Shown here piece after piece: positions 1 through 6,668 of a DNA stretch of 6,668 nucleotides. The position numbers were made by a program, and so were the translations under genes. This stretch comes from Candidatus Omnitrophota bacterium (GTDB taxonomy: Bacteria; Omnitrophota; Gorgyraeia; JABMRN01): contig JABMRN010000036.1 in the NCBI GenBank assembly GCA_013202515.1, forward strand, positions 1 through 6,668, read 5' to 3'. The first letter of the stretch is position 1. Each line of letters begins with the position of its first letter. The notes beneath the pieces are model-generated. The model ran no database searches, was not told the origin of the DNA, and saw only the letters and a list, made by a program, of their open reading frames with translations.

Positions 1-1142
1 AAAAGATTTTTATAATTTTTCTTAGTTTTGCTTTTTTTGTTCCGACTGTTGCCGCGGCCCGGAATAATGTTAATAAAAAACTTAACATGCTAAGGGTGTG
101 TGTTGTAAACGACAAGCCATCCATTTACCTAAAAATAAAGGGCCCATACACCATAGAGACGCTTCATACCAAACAGATAATCGAAAAATCCAAGAGGTCT
201 CTTGGAACATCAAAGGTTGTGCCTACAAATAGCGGCCTCGAAATCGGAGATAAAACGTTTTCCGTATACGGTATAAGGATAATACCTACGGTGGGAGCAA
301 ATATATACATCGACAAGAGAAGGTTTCGCGGGGTAATAGATATCATACGGACAAAAAAGACAAAGCTTCTTGTTATAAATCACATAGATGTTGAGGATTA
401 TTTATACGGTGTACTATATTATGAAACACCACATTACTGGCCGATGGAAGCACTTATGGTTCAGGCTATAGCGGCCCGTACCTTTGCATTATACAGAAAA
501 GAAGAAATGAAAAAGGCTGATTACGATTTAACAAGCGATGTATATTCGCAGGTTTACGGTGGACAGCGAGGGGAGAGATGGCGTACCAAGTGGGCGGTAA
601 ATCTTACTAAGGAAAAGGTTTTGACTTATAACAGAAAAATCTTTCCGACTTATTTCCATTCGATTTGCGGCGGTCATACCGAAGATGCTTCAAATCTTTG
701 GACAACAGATCTTACTCCCCTCAAAGGAAGAAAATGCCCATATTGTAAACGTACGAGGCGCTTCAGTTGGAAGGCGATGTTTTCATATAAACAGATGGAA
801 CAAAGGCTAAACGCCTACGGCATAAAATGTAAAGGCGTCTCATATATTTTAGAGGGAAAGCGCAACAAGTCCGGACGTCTAACAACAATACGCATAAAGG
901 ATTCTAATGGTGTAATAGACATACCCGCAAATAAGTTTCGGCTTGCATTGGGACCTGCCATGATACGAAGCACCAATTTTACTATAAAGATTACACCTAA
1001 AGGCGTCCTTTTTGTTGGAAAGGGCTGGGGTCACGGTGTGGGTATGTGCCAGTGGGGTGCGTTCGGTATGGCGCAAAGAGGCTATGACCACGATCAGATT
1101 TTATACTTTTATTATCCGGGTACAAAAATAGAAAAACTTTAA
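1..1142 (+). CDS. SpoIID/LytB-domain secreted cell-wall protein, probable peptidoglycan lytic transglycosylase (5' partial)
   Basis: The frame is open to the left edge (first full codon at base 3) and ends at TAA 1140-1142. Upstream of the ATG at 87 it encodes a clear signal peptide, KIFIIFLSFAFFVPTVAAA, with an AAA cleavage site followed by RNN. The true start is therefore probably only a few codons outside the window, and ATG 87 is an internal Met. Numbering from ATG 87, the SpoIID-domain landmarks are VEDYLYGVLYYETP (102-115), WPMEALMVQAIAARTFAL (118-135), SQVYGG (154-159), HSICGGHTED (191-200) and GHGVGMCQWGA (315-325). SpoIID proteins cleave glycan strands lacking stem peptides in the periplasm or cell wall, using the Glu of the ETP-type motif, here E113. 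C194, H197 and the CPYC pair C217/C220 look like a metal site, which is inference. No sporulation genes are nearby, so a general wall-remodelling or amidase-enhancer (LytB-like) role is more likely than engulfment. Family assignment is firm; substrate and process are not. Confidence 0.9.
   Translation, partial: KIFIIFLSFAFFVPTVAAARNNVNKKLNMLRVCVVNDKPSIYLKIKGPYTIETLHTKQIIEKSKRSLGTSKVVPTNSGLEIGDKTFSVYGIRIIPTVGANIYIDKRRFRGVIDIIRTKKTKLLVINHIDVEDYLYGVLYYETPHYWPMEALMVQAIAARTFALYRKEEMKKADYDLTSDVYSQVYGGQRGERWRTKWAVNLTKEKVLTYNRKIFPTYFHSICGGHTEDASNLWTTDLTPLKGRKCPYCKRTRRFSWKAMFSYKQMEQRLNAYGIKCKGVSYILEGKRNKSGRLTTIRIKDSNGVIDIPANKFRLALGPAMIRSTNFTIKITPKGVLFVGKGWGHGVGMCQWGAFGMAQRGYDHDQILYFYYPGTKIEKL
3..59 (+). 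other. Signal peptide of the SpoIID-domain protein
   Basis: Nineteen codons encode a basic residue, a hydrophobic stretch rich in Phe, Ile and Leu, and then PTVAAA, a good signal peptidase I site. The mature protein would begin near RNN (bases 60-68). The initiator Met and perhaps a few residues lie off the left edge. The T-rich look of this stretch is explained by its Phe codons and should not be read as a promoter or terminator. Confidence 0.75.
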
Positions 1143-1146
1143 TAAC

Positions 1147-1150
1147 AGGA
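1147..1150 (+). promoter_or_regulatory. Weak ribosome binding site for the TPR gene
   Basis: AGGA sits 11 bases before ATG 1162, within the 19-base gap after the tandem stop TAATAA (1140-1145) of the upstream gene. It is the only purine-rich match in the gap. The spacing is slightly long, which suggests modest initiation or coupling to the upstream gene. Confidence 0.5.
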
Positions 1151-1161
1151 ATTTATATAAG

Positions 1162-1908
1162 ATGAAGGCAAGTATATCAAGATTACTTTTAGTAGCATTG
1201 ATTGCCATACTATATTGTGGGTGTTCGCCCAAAATCAGCCAAAGAGATATAAGGAAACAGCTTGATAATGCGTACGTAAGCATTGAAGAAGGTCATTATA
1301 AAGAGGCAGCTTCCATCTACAAGAGCGTTTTAAGGACAGATATAAAGAACAAGGAAGCGCTTTTGAATATCGCTTATGCCTATAATAGATTAGGTGCCTA
1401 CTCAAAGGCGCTCAATTTTTATAAAAAGATTAACTCGTTATACCCGTATGAATTAAAAGCTGTTCTAGGTGCATCTGATTGCCTTCGGGGATTACATAAA
1501 GACGAAGAGGCTGTTGCTAATCTTGAAAAGGCCCTTCCTGCTTTCAGCAATAGGCCGCAAATTTATCTAGAACTTGCAGGATACCTGATTAGGTTCAAGG
1601 ATTTTAAAAAAGCAGAGAGGCTACTTAAGAAGGCTATTGGAAAATTTCCGGATAATGAAAGAATCTACATAAGCATGAGCATTGTTAAGGCATATCGAAA
1701 TAAAATGCTTGAGTCTTATTCATACGCAAAAAAGGCAGAGGCGATTAATCCCCACAACCGCGACGTTATTTCATTAATGAAGGTATTGGAAAGGATTAAA
1801 GCAAAGCCGGTCCTTGATTACTGGGAGTATTCCGAAAGCGAAAATAAAGAATTTGACAGCATTATGAAGGATTTAATGTCTGATCCTTCAGGAGTCTTAA
1901 AGCGATGA
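1162..1908 (+). CDS. TPR-repeat protein, putative lipoprotein
   Basis: This is a 248-residue protein with an N-terminal export signal: basic K2/R7, a hydrophobic core at 8-18, then YCGCSP. C21, preceded by Gly, is the likely lipidated Cys, but Tyr at -3 makes the lipobox imperfect. A cleaved or uncleaved secretory signal is the alternative. About five consecutive TPR-like units of about 34 residues follow, at roughly 32-64, 65-97, 98-131, 132-165 and 166-199. The second (ALLNIAYAYNRLGAYSKAL) and fourth (YLELAGYLIRFKDFKKAERL) are the clearest. The C-terminal tail (200-248) is charged and not recognised. TPRs bind other proteins, so an envelope scaffold or adaptor role is inferred. It lies 19 bases after the SpoIID-domain gene and overlaps queA by 4 bases, so it is probably cotranscribed with both. 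No catalytic motif is visible and the specific partner is unknown. Confidence 0.8.
   Translation: MKASISRLLLVALIAILYCGCSPKISQRDIRKQLDNAYVSIEEGHYKEAASIYKSVLRTDIKNKEALLNIAYAYNRLGAYSKALNFYKKINSLYPYELKAVLGASDCLRGLHKDEEAVANLEKALPAFSNRPQIYLELAGYLIRFKDFKKAERLLKKAIGKFPDNERIYISMSIVKAYRNKMLESYSYAKKAEAINPHNRDVISLMKVLERIKAKPVLDYWEYSESENKEFDSIMKDLMSDPSGVLKR
1890..1894 (+). promoter_or_regulatory. Ribosome binding site for queA, inside the TPR gene
   Basis: AGGAG lies 10 bases before ATG 1905 and 13 before ATG 1908, so it favours the first of the two tandem start codons. It is embedded in the last codons of the TPR gene. Together with the ATGA stop/start overlap at 1905-1908, it indicates translational coupling. 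Confidence 0.6.
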
Positions 1909-2957
1909 TGAAGTTATCCGATTTTAATTATACGCTGCCTAAAGAATTAATAGCACAGTACCCTTCCGAAAGACGCGGGGATGACCGCCTGCTTGTCATT
2001 GACAGAAAAAAGCTATCTTTTGAAGAAAAGAACTTCAGTGATATTTATGATTTCTTTAAAAAGGACGATTTACTTGTTCTAAACGATACTAAGGTGATAC
2101 CGGCGCGGCTTTTCGGTAAGAGAAAAACTGGCGGCAAGGTAGAGATTTTTATAATAGATATGTCTAAGCATCCCGTTGAGGCCCTTGTGCGTTCTTCAGG
2201 AAGGATAAAAGAAGGGGAAGAAGTTATTCTAGAGAGTGGGGATAGGGCGAAGATTTGCGGCAAATCTAAAATCGGAAGACTAGTAGAATTTAATAAGCCC
2301 GTCAGCGAAATATTAAGCTCTTGCGGGCACGTTCCGCTTCCGCCTTATATTTCAAGGGCAGATGAATCAAGCGATCTTGATAGATATCAGACTATATATG
2401 CTGCTAAGGAAGGCGCAACTGCATCACCGACTGCAGGGTTGCATTTTACCAAAGATATAATCGATAAACTTAAAGAAAAAGGCGTAAAGACTGCGTTTGT
2501 CACATTGCATGTAAGTTATGGTACTTTTGCACCGATAAAAGAAGATGATCTAGAAAAACACGTAATGCACACCGAATATTACCGGATATCAAAGGAAAAC
2601 ATCGCTATAATAAATGAGGCACGCAACAGAAAATCCAATATATTTGCCTGCGGGACTACCACATTGAGGGTGCTTGAGACCTGTGCTGATAATATCGTGA
2701 ATTTTATTCCACAGGCCTATAGTTACGGTGGGATGCAGTTTAATGGATTTGAAGGCTTTACAAATCTTTTTATCTATCCCGGTTATAGGTTTAGGATTAC
2801 AAACAAGCTTATAACCAATTTCCACTTACCCAAATCAACGTTGCTTCTGCTTACCTCGGCATTTGCCGATAAGGATCTAATTTTTAAGGCATACGATTAT
2901 GCGATTGGACAAGAATTTAAGTTTTTTAGTTACGGCGATGCAATGCTGATTCTATAA
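1905..2957 (+). CDS. queA: S-adenosylmethionine:tRNA ribosyltransferase-isomerase
   Basis: QueA transfers and isomerises the ribosyl group of S-adenosylmethionine onto preQ1 in position 34 of tRNAs with GUN anticodons, giving epoxyqueuosine. It is cytosolic. The protein is 350 residues, normal for the family, and collinear with it: LPKELIAQYPSERRGDDRLL (11-30), LVLNDTKVIPARLFG (57-71), GHVPLPPYISRADE (141-154), SPTAGLHFT (174-182), TLHVSYGTF (200-208), GTTTLRVLE (250-258), LFIYPGYRF (288-296), ITNFHLPKSTLLLL (303-316) and the C-terminal FFSYGDAML (340-348). Two starts are possible, ATG 1905 or 1908. The Shine-Dalgarno spacing favours 1905, while the family's usual Met-Lys-Leu-Ser-Asp-Phe beginning fits 1908. 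The gene overlaps the TPR gene by ATGA and is followed after 3 bases by tgt, the preceding step of the same pathway. The segment before SPTAGLHFT reads GATA, where many homologues have GAVAA or GSVAA, a minor variation. Confidence 0.97.
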   Translation: MMKLSDFNYTLPKELIAQYPSERRGDDRLLVIDRKKLSFEEKNFSDIYDFFKKDDLLVLNDTKVIPARLFGKRKTGGKVEIFIIDMSKHPVEALVRSSGRIKEGEEVILESGDRAKICGKSKIGRLVEFNKPVSEILSSCGHVPLPPYISRADESSDLDRYQTIYAAKEGATASPTAGLHFTKDIIDKLKEKGVKTAFVTLHVSYGTFAPIKEDDLEKHVMHTEYYRISKENIAIINEARNRKSNIFACGTTTLRVLETCADNIVNFIPQAYSYGGMQFNGFEGFTNLFIYPGYRFRITNKLITNFHLPKSTLLLLTSAFADKDLIFKAYDYAIGQEFKFFSYGDAMLIL

Positions 2958-2960
2958 ATT

Positions 2961-4085
2961 ATGTCATTTACTTTACTGAAAAAAGACAAGACGACTGGAG
3001 CAAGGCTGGGAGTCCTTAAGACAGCGCACGGGGAAGTTCACACTCCTGTTTTTATGCCCGTGGGGACGCAGGCTACCATTAAAACGCTTACCAATGAAGA
3101 GGTATTAAGTGCGGGTACAGAGATTATTTTAGCAAATGCATACCACCTTTATCTTCGCCCCGGAGAAGATACTATAAAACGTGCCGGCGGCTTACATAAA
3201 TTCATGTCATGGACAGGACCCATTCTTACCGACAGCGGAGGTTTTCAGATTTTTTCTCTAGCTGTTTTAAGAAAAATAAAGAAAGAAGGAGTAGAATTTA
3301 AATCTCATATAGACGGCTCCAAGCATTTTTTGACACCGGAAAAAGTCATACAATTTCAGAATCTTCTTGGTAGCGATATCATGATGCCGCTTGATGAATG
3401 TGTTCATTATCCGGTAAGCCGTGATTACGTGGAGGAATCCCTTAAGATTACTCACGATTGGGCAAGAAGGTCGAAGGCCGAACATGTTAAAGTAAAAGAA
3501 GCTGACAGAAAGCTTCTATTTGGTATTGTTCAGGGATCAAGCTACCTTGACCTTAGGAAGAGATCTGCCGAGGAGATTGCTGGAATTGACTTTGACGGAT
3601 ATGCCTTGGGAGGCGTAGCAGTAGGTGAGCCGCGGCAATTAATCCATGAGATTACAGAATACACCGCGAGCCTTCTTCCTGAAGATAAACCCCGATATCT
3701 TATGGGAATTGGAACGCCGCCTGACATGTTGGATGCGATTTCTGAAGGGATGGATATGTTTGACTGCGTTGTCCCTACAAGAAACGGGCGAAACGGCCAG
3801 GCATTTACCTCTAAAGGGGAGCTACAGGTTAGAAACGCTGCTTTCAAAAATGATATGCAGCCTATTGATGAGAGTTGTACCTGTTATACCTGCCTTAATC
3901 ATACACGAAGCTACATAAGGCACCTTTTTAATACCGCAGAAATCCTGGGTTTAAGATTAGTTTCGTTGCACAATATCCATTTTTATGTTAAACTTATAGC
4001 GCTTGCTAGAGAGGCGATAGAGAAAAGCGAGTTTAAGAAATTCAGGGAAGAATTTCGAAAGAATTATAAAACAAAATCTAAATAA
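2961..4085 (+). CDS. tgt: tRNA-guanine transglycosylase (queuine/preQ1 tRNA-ribosyltransferase)
   Basis: Tgt exchanges guanine 34 for preQ1 in tRNAs for Asp, Asn, His and Tyr; QueA then acts on the product. The protein has 374 residues, a normal bacterial length. Family knowledge maps onto it directly: DSGGFQ with the general base D91 (90s region), SHIDGS (115-120), MMPLDEC with D145 (141-147), GIVQG with Q191 (188-192), LGGVAVGEP (216-224) and FDCVVPTRNGRNG with nucleophile D268 (267-279). The zinc ligands C306, C308 and C311 (CTCYTC) and H337 are also present. All key residues are intact. V221 in GGVAVGE is of the bacterial preQ1-accepting type rather than the eukaryotic queuine type, which is inference from family knowledge. 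ATG 2961 is 3 bases after the queA stop with no obvious Shine-Dalgarno sequence, so translation probably depends on ribosomes finishing queA. Confidence 0.98.
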   Translation: MSFTLLKKDKTTGARLGVLKTAHGEVHTPVFMPVGTQATIKTLTNEEVLSAGTEIILANAYHLYLRPGEDTIKRAGGLHKFMSWTGPILTDSGGFQIFSLAVLRKIKKEGVEFKSHIDGSKHFLTPEKVIQFQNLLGSDIMMPLDECVHYPVSRDYVEESLKITHDWARRSKAEHVKVKEADRKLLFGIVQGSSYLDLRKRSAEEIAGIDFDGYALGGVAVGEPRQLIHEITEYTASLLPEDKPRYLMGIGTPPDMLDAISEGMDMFDCVVPTRNGRNGQAFTSKGELQVRNAAFKNDMQPIDESCTCYTCLNHTRSYIRHLFNTAEILGLRLVSLHNIHFYVKLIALAREAIEKSEFKKFREEFRKNYKTKSK

Positions 4086-4088
4086 CAG

Positions 4089-4095
4089 AGGAGGT
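4089..4095 (+). promoter_or_regulatory. Strong ribosome binding site for yajC
   Basis: AGGAGGT is a near-perfect anti-16S match, lying just after the tgt stop codon and 5 bases before ATG 4101. It is the best Shine-Dalgarno sequence in the window. This fits a step up in expression at the Sec part of the operon. Confidence 0.8.
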
Positions 4096-4100
4096 ATCAA

Positions 4101-4415
4101 ATGTTCGAGGCATATGCACAGGCACAGGCACCCGGAGCGGCTCAGGGTAGTCCACTATTAAGTTTTCTACCGATTATATTAATATTTGTTATATTCTATT
4201 TTCTCTTAATAAGACCCCAGAAGAAACAACAACAAGAACATAGAAAAATGGTTTCTGCCTTAAAGAAAAACGATGAGGTTATAACCTCAGGCGGCATGCA
4301 TGGAACGATTGTAAACCTTAAGGATAACTCTGTTGTTCTAAGGGTCGATGATAACGTGAAAGTAGAAGTTCAAAGAAGCGCCATATCTATATTAAAAAAG
4401 AAAAAAAGCGAATAA
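4101..4415 (+). CDS. yajC: Preprotein translocase subunit YajC
   Basis: YajC is a small single-span inner-membrane protein that associates with SecDF and the SecYEG/YidC holotranslocon; its exact job is unsettled. The 104-residue product has the classic layout. A short N-terminal tail rich in Ala, Gln and Gly (1-17) is followed by one hydrophobic segment at about 20-37 (FLPIILIFVIFYFLLI). Next comes the hallmark RPQKKQQQ (38-45) and a cytosolic domain with VSALKKNDEVITSGGMHGTI (51-70) and VDDNVKVEVQRSAI (82-95). Length and order fit the family. The gene lies 15 bases after tgt and 26 bases before secDF, as in the conserved queA-tgt-yajC-secD-secF cluster. Its lysine-rich 3' end produces the A-rich run near 4390-4409. 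Confidence 0.97.
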   Translation: MFEAYAQAQAPGAAQGSPLLSFLPIILIFVIFYFLLIRPQKKQQQEHRKMVSALKKNDEVITSGGMHGTIVNLKDNSVVLRVDDNVKVEVQRSAISILKKKKSE

Positions 4416-4430
4416 TCGTTACTTATATCT

Positions 4431-4436
4431 AGGAGA
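4431..4436 (+). promoter_or_regulatory. Ribosome binding site for secDF
   Basis: AGGAGA lies 5 bases before ATG 4442 in the 26-base gap after yajC. It supports this ATG as the start, giving an N-terminus with a first membrane segment directly after a short basic tail. No hairpin or other signal is seen in the gap. Confidence 0.75.
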
Positions 4437-4441
4437 TTGGC

Positions 4442-6664
4442 ATGAATAAAAATTCAAGGTGGAAGGTGCTTGCCATAGTTCTTGTTGTTGGATTTGCTAT
4501 TTGGAAGGCGTATCCACCGCTTGATATTCATGATAAGAGCGGGAAGGTCGTTGAGAAGGGAAAGATTAATCTCGGCCTTGATTTACAAGGAGGGATGCAC
4601 CTGGTTATTAGGGTTGATACCTCCAAATTAAAACCCGAAGAGGCCAAAGACGCCCCAGATAGGGCACTTGAGATCATAAGAAATAGGATTGACCAGTTTG
4701 GCGTTCTCGAGCCGCACATACAGCGTCAGGGAAAAGACCAGATAATTATTCAGCTGCCCGGTATTACTGATAGAGAAAGGGCTATAGAAATAGTAGGAAG
4801 GACCGCGCACCTTGAGTTCAGGCTTGTCTCGGACGATGCAGAGCTCATCAAGAAGGCGCTTGCGGGTGAAGAAGTAGCCGGTTATGATTTAAAATATTTA
4901 AAAAGAGAAAAGATAGCCGATGAGCCTATTCTTGTGGAGAAAAAAGTGGAATTAAAAGGGGATATGCTTGTTGACGCAACTACGGAATTTAGCCAAGAGA
5001 CTTTTAACCAGCCGTACGTATCGCTTGCATTAGATAGTAAGGGAGGAGCTATATTTTCTTCCATTACGGGAAATAATATAGGCAAACGCCTGGCGATTGT
5101 TTTGGACGGTAATGTCTATTCAGCCCCCGTTATAAAAGAGAGGATACCTTCGGGTCGCGCTCAGATATCCGGAAATTTCTCAGTAGACCAGGCAAATGAC
5201 CTTTCTATAGTCTTAAGGGCTGGTGCACTTCCTGCCCCTGTAGAAATCATAGAAGAAAGGACAGTCGGGCCTACACTAGGAAGAGACTCCATAGAAAAAG
5301 GCATAAAAGCAATTATGGTAGGAGCCCTTTTAGTTCTTTTATTTATGGCGGCCTACTATTTTATTGCCGGCCTTATAGCGGATTTTGCATTAATATTGAA
5401 TATCATATTGATTGCAGGGGCAATGGCCTATTTTCACGGTACCCTTACCTTACCCGGCATTGCGGGTCTTGTGCTTACGATAGGTATGGCAGTAGATGCA
5501 AACGTTCTTATATTTGAGAGGATAAGAGAAGAAACGATCGTCGGAAAATCCATACGCGCTGCCATTCAAAGCGGATTCAACAGGGCCTTTCTTACGATTT
5601 TAGATTCGAATGTTACTACGCTTATAGCTGCACTTGTATTGTTTCAGTTCGGAACAGGCCCTGTCAGGGGATTTGCCACTATCTTATGCATAGGTATTGT
5701 TTCAAGTATGTTTACAGCGCTTGTGGTAACGCGTCTTGTGCTTGATTTCCTCACGACCGGTAATATGAAAATACATAAGCTACACATGCTTAGGCTTATA
5801 AAACAGCCGAAGATAAATTTTATCTCCTTTAGAAAAATAGCCTATGGTATTTCATTTGTTTTGATCGTATTAGGTATCTTTTCTTTTGTTAAGAGAGGGG
5901 AAGACAATTACAGCATAGATTTTACAGGAGGCACTATACAGCAGTTCAAGTTCAATAATCCTGTCAGCACCCAAAAGGTTAGAGATGTTTTAAAGGAAAT
6001 TGACCTTGGGGCTGTCTCCATCCAGCGTTTCGGGAATGACAAGGAGATTATTGTCAGATCCTTTGAGATGGATCCCGAGAAGATAATAACCAAGTTTAAC
6101 ACCTCTTTTAAGCAAAATCCATTTGAGGTGATGAGGGTTGAAAAGGTCGGACCAAGCGTGGGAAGAGACCTAAGGGGCAAGGCAGTAAAGGCACTTCTTA
6201 TAGCCATGGTGTTTATGGTTATTTATATTTCTTTCAGGTTTGAGTTCAGGTTTGCAGTTGCCGCAATAGTTGCTCTCTTACACGATGTTTTAATATGTCT
6301 GGGTGCCATAAGCCTTCTCAACAGGGAGATATCAACACCAGTCATTGCGGCCTTGCTTACCATCGTTGGTTATTCAATCAATGACACAATAGTAGTTTTT
6401 AGCAGGATAAGGGAAGACCGTAAGCTCATGAGGAAGGCCACATTCAAAGAGATAATCAATGCAAGTATAAATCAAACTCTTTCAAGGACGGTTCTGACTT
6501 CTGTGACAACCCTAACTGTTGTTGTCTCGCTATATCTTTTCGGGGGAGAGGTTATAAATACTTTTGCCCTCGTTCTTTTAATCGGTGTACTTGTTGGAAC
6601 GTATTCCTCCATATTCATTGCAAGCCCGATATTGGTTGATTGGCCGTCGAAAAAGGTAAGGTAA
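4442..6664 (+). CDS. secDF: Fused protein translocase subunit SecDF
   Basis: SecDF is an RND-family membrane protein that uses the proton motive force to pull proteins out of the SecYEG channel on the outer face of the inner membrane. The 740-residue frame carries SecD (about 1-440) and SecF (about 460-740) without interruption, close in length to known fused forms such as Thermus SecDF. SecD part: TM1 about 8-23, LGLDLQGGMHL (45-55), the large periplasmic domain to about 280, then five predicted membrane segments from about 287 to 435. These include TIGMAVDANVLIFERIREE (346-364) with the proton-relay aspartate D352. SecF part: TM about 466-483, SIDFTGGT (491-498), GPSVGRDLRGKA (570-581), and five more segments including TIVGYSINDTIVVFSRIRED (640-659) with D648 and conserved R682. 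All key charged residues are present. The linker (about 436-464) has no stop and no internal Shine-Dalgarno sequence before its Met codons, so one polypeptide is expected. The gene stops at TAA 6662-6664. Confidence 0.97.
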   Translation: MNKNSRWKVLAIVLVVGFAIWKAYPPLDIHDKSGKVVEKGKINLGLDLQGGMHLVIRVDTSKLKPEEAKDAPDRALEIIRNRIDQFGVLEPHIQRQGKDQIIIQLPGITDRERAIEIVGRTAHLEFRLVSDDAELIKKALAGEEVAGYDLKYLKREKIADEPILVEKKVELKGDMLVDATTEFSQETFNQPYVSLALDSKGGAIFSSITGNNIGKRLAIVLDGNVYSAPVIKERIPSGRAQISGNFSVDQANDLSIVLRAGALPAPVEIIEERTVGPTLGRDSIEKGIKAIMVGALLVLLFMAAYYFIAGLIADFALILNIILIAGAMAYFHGTLTLPGIAGLVLTIGMAVDANVLIFERIREETIVGKSIRAAIQSGFNRAFLTILDSNVTTLIAALVLFQFGTGPVRGFATILCIGIVSSMFTALVVTRLVLDFLTTGNMKIHKLHMLRLIKQPKINFISFRKIAYGISFVLIVLGIFSFVKRGEDNYSIDFTGGTIQQFKFNNPVSTQKVRDVLKEIDLGAVSIQRFGNDKEIIVRSFEMDPEKIITKFNTSFKQNPFEVMRVEKVGPSVGRDLRGKAVKALLIAMVFMVIYISFRFEFRFAVAAIVALLHDVLICLGAISLLNREISTPVIAALLTIVGYSINDTIVVFSRIREDRKLMRKATFKEIINASINQTLSRTVLTSVTTLTVVVSLYLFGGEVINTFALVLLIGVLVGTYSSIFIASPILVDWPSKKVR

Positions 6665-6668
6665 GTGC

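Noticed and set aside
1..60. T-rich stretch resembling a promoter or terminator tract
   Set aside because: It reads in frame as the hydrophobic core of a signal peptide (Phe and Ile codons), with no paired hairpin and no clear -35/-10 pair.
1..1142. Sporulation locus suggested by the SpoIID domain
   Set aside because: SpoIID/LytB domains are common in non-sporulating bacteria. No other sporulation gene is present and the neighbours form a general housekeeping cluster.
3542..3918. Open frames on both strands overlapping the second half of tgt (about 100 residues on the minus strand, 90 on the plus strand)
   Set aside because: They lie wholly inside tgt, whose catalytic and zinc residues are intact. 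They show no recognisable domain and have no convincing ribosome binding site.
4118..4130. Short direct repeat (gcacag copies) at the start of yajC
   Set aside because: Only two tandem copies encoding the Ala-Gln run typical of YajC N-termini. It is too short to be a meaningful repeat element.
4390..4441. A-rich run and short gap after yajC as a possible terminator
   Set aside because: The run codes for the lysine-rich YajC C-terminus. No stem-loop followed by a T tract is present, and the next gene starts at once with its own ribosome binding site.
5750..5830. Possible internal start for a separate SecF (Met codons at 5765 and 5786)
   Set aside because: No stop codon separates the SecD and SecF parts, and neither ATG has a Shine-Dalgarno sequence in front. 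A single fused product is the simpler reading.
5908..6207. Minus-strand open frame of about 99 residues inside secDF
   Set aside because: It lies opposite the SecF periplasmic domain, which is fully conserved. Its sequence shows no family feature.

Overview
The window is a compact, single-strand bacterial gene cluster, all on the + strand. It holds six genes with intergenic gaps of 3 to 26 bases and one 4-base overlap. In order they are a SpoIID/LytB-domain cell-wall protein (its 5' end lies outside the window), a TPR-repeat putative lipoprotein, queA, tgt, yajC and a fused secDF. The last gene ends 4 bases before the window edge. No RNA gene, mobile element, CRISPR array, long repeat or convincing terminator or promoter is visible, and no stretch over 300 bases lacks a gene.

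The right two thirds (1905-6664) is the widely conserved queA-tgt-yajC-secD-secF block, known for example from E. coli, with secD and secF joined in one 740-residue reading frame. QueA and Tgt are the last two nucleoside-modifying steps leading to epoxyqueuosine at the tRNA wobble position. YajC and SecDF are accessory membrane subunits of the Sec translocon. Nothing suggests the two pathways interact chemically; the linkage is a conserved genomic arrangement.

The left third (1-1908) encodes two predicted exported proteins. The SpoIID-domain protein starts with a signal peptide that can be read upstream of the first in-frame ATG inside the window, so the gene runs off the left edge. It keeps the family's catalytic glutamate and C-terminal glycine/histidine motif. 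The TPR protein has an N-terminal export signal and about five TPR units.

Organism: the DNA is A+T-rich by eye, with frequent AGA/AGG arginine and ATA isoleucine codons. The gene order is the Gram-negative type, SecDF is fused, and a SpoIID/LytB protein is present outside any sporulation context. I infer an uncultured diderm, possibly Omnitrophota or another PVC-related or deltaproteobacterial-type lineage. This placement is low confidence and rests on general impression, not on a search. I found no evidence of a previously undescribed system; the least understood part is the SpoIID-domain/TPR gene pair.
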